A DNA stretch of 7,704 nt, from the NCBI GenBank assembly GCA_003132645.1, contig PKYM01000095.1:1-7704 (forward strand). Reading direction: 5' to 3'. This DNA is from Actinomycetota bacterium (lineage in GTDB: Bacteria; Actinomycetota; Thermoleophilia; UBA2241). The notes below the pieces were generated by a model, which saw only the letters and a program-made list of their open reading frames with translations, was not told the origin of the DNA and ran no database searches. This document shows, one piece after another, positions 7,179 to 7,704 of this stretch (its first letter is position 1; the number at the start of each line of letters is the position of its first letter). The position numbers and the translations under genes are program-made.

Positions 7179-7704
7179 TCAGGCCGCCCGGCGCCGCCCG
7201 CCCCGGCCGCCGCGCTTGGGAGCCGCCTTGTCCTCCTCGGCCGCATTGTCCTCCTCGGCCGCCTGCGACTTGGCGGGCGCCTGCGCCTTGCCGGTCGCCT
7301 GCGCCTTGGCACCGCGGGCCCGCGCCCCGCCGCCCGAGGGCGTACCACCGGTCCGCGACTTGCCGCCGGCCCGCGAGCTGTCGCCGGCCGCAGCGTTCTC
7401 GCCGCCGGCCTCGCGGACCTCGTCGACGCTGCGCTTGAGCAGCGCCATGATGTCGATCACCTGGCCCTCGCCGGAGTCCGACGGCTGGCCTGTGGCGACC
7501 GCCTCGACGTGTCCGGTGCGTTCCTTTTCGGCGATCACCCGCAGCAGGTCGTCGCGGTAGTCGTCCTTGTAGGCGGCAGGGTCCCAGGGCGTGACCATGG
7601 CCTCGATCAACTGCTCGGCCATGGTGATCTCGGGCTGCGTCAGGCCCAGCTCCGTCAGGTCGTCTCCGGGCAGGTCGAGCTCGGAGGTGTCGCGCAACTC
7701 GTAG
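7179..7704 (-). CDS. ku: Ku protein (bacterial NHEJ), C-terminal part, 5' end beyond the window
   Basis: 174 residues are visible, entering at the window edge with YELRDTSELDLP; the true start lies outside, and the TTG at 7695-7697 is internal. Bacterial Ku is a ring-forming homodimer that threads onto broken DNA ends and recruits LigD. Seen here is the end of the Ku core: MAEQLIEAMVTPWDPAAYKDDYRDDLLRVIAEK (visible residues 28-60) and GQVIDIMALLKRSV (80-93), both typical of the bacterial family. A tail of about 75 residues follows, rich in Ala, Gly, Lys, Arg and Glu, with hexapeptide repeats and the basic end KRGGRGGRRRAA. Extended basic tails occur in some actinobacterial Ku proteins and contribute to DNA binding. 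The gene is 2 bases from ligD and almost certainly cotranscribed with it. Confidence 0.95.
   Translation of the reverse strand, partial: YELRDTSELDLPGDDLTELGLTQPEITMAEQLIEAMVTPWDPAAYKDDYRDDLLRVIAEKERTGHVEAVATGQPSDSGEGQVIDIMALLKRSVDEVREAGGENAAAGDSSRAGGKSRTGGTPSGGGARARGAKAQATGKAQAPAKSQAAEEDNAAEEDKAAPKRGGRGGRRRAA
7228..7308 (-). repeat. 18-bp-periodic repeats encoding hexapeptides of the Ku tail
   Basis: The 12-mer GCCTGCGMCTTG (plus strand; M is A or C) starts at 7261, 7279 and 7297. The 17-mer TTGTCCTCCTCGGCCGC occurs exactly at 7228-7244 and 7246-7262. Both series have an 18-bp period, six codons. The protein reads KAQATG, KAQAPA, KSQAAE, EDNAAE, EDKAAP in order. The exact DNA identity suggests recent slippage expansion in a disordered tail that would tolerate length change. 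Confidence 0.8.

Noticed and set aside
5095..7560. Plus-strand open frame of 821 codons opposite ligD and ku
   Set aside because: It lies antisense to two genes with complete sets of family motifs. Its product is rich in Arg, Ala, Gly, Val and His with no recognisable domain. Long antisense frames are expected where third positions are nearly all G or C.

Overview
The window is GC-rich (third codon positions are nearly all G or C) and densely coding. All five genes lie on the minus strand, so transcription runs from the high-coordinate end to the low-coordinate end. The base composition, a LytR-CpsA-Psr (LCP) cell-wall protein and a flavoprotein disulfide reductase with a GGECxYWxC redox signature together suggest a high-GC, actinobacterial-type organism, possibly a deep-branching one. 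This is inference: no rRNA or other lineage marker is present.

In transcription order the layout is as follows. (1) 7704-7179: the C-terminal 174 residues of a bacterial Ku protein, cut by the window edge, with a long low-complexity basic tail. (2) 7176-4504: an 890-residue LigD with domain order phosphoesterase, ligase, polymerase, starting 2 bases after the ku stop. Together these two are the core of the bacterial non-homologous end-joining (NHEJ) pathway: Ku holds the DNA ends, and LigD trims, fills and seals them. (3) 4439-3072: a class I FAD/NAD(P)-dependent disulfide oxidoreductase with an intact redox cysteine pair but without the usual C-terminal catalytic histidine. (4) 3041-1422: a membrane-anchored spermidine-synthase-like protein, with about seven N-terminal membrane helices followed by a SAM-binding Rossmann domain with non-canonical active-site motifs. 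(5) 1268 to beyond base 1: an LCP-family cell-envelope phosphotransferase that carries an extra C-terminal region after a basic linker and runs off the window.

The gaps are short: 2, 64, 30 and 153 bases. The first four genes could be one transcription unit. The 153-base gap before the LCP gene is the likeliest place for a separate promoter and holds a pair of 11-bp-phased direct repeats. The NHEJ pair is a clear functional module. No direct functional link to the flavoprotein, the spermidine-synthase-like protein or the LCP protein can be read from the sequence.

The most unexpected structures are inside or beside coding sequence: a perfect 17-bp inverted repeat with a 4-base loop in the ligase domain of ligD, a perfect 20-bp palindrome about 100 bp away from it, a 14-bp tandem repeat that overlaps the ligD stop codon, and an 18-bp-periodic repeat that builds part of the Ku tail. 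No tRNA, rRNA, CRISPR array, transposase or integrase was found. I see known gene families with some odd features, not a clearly new system.
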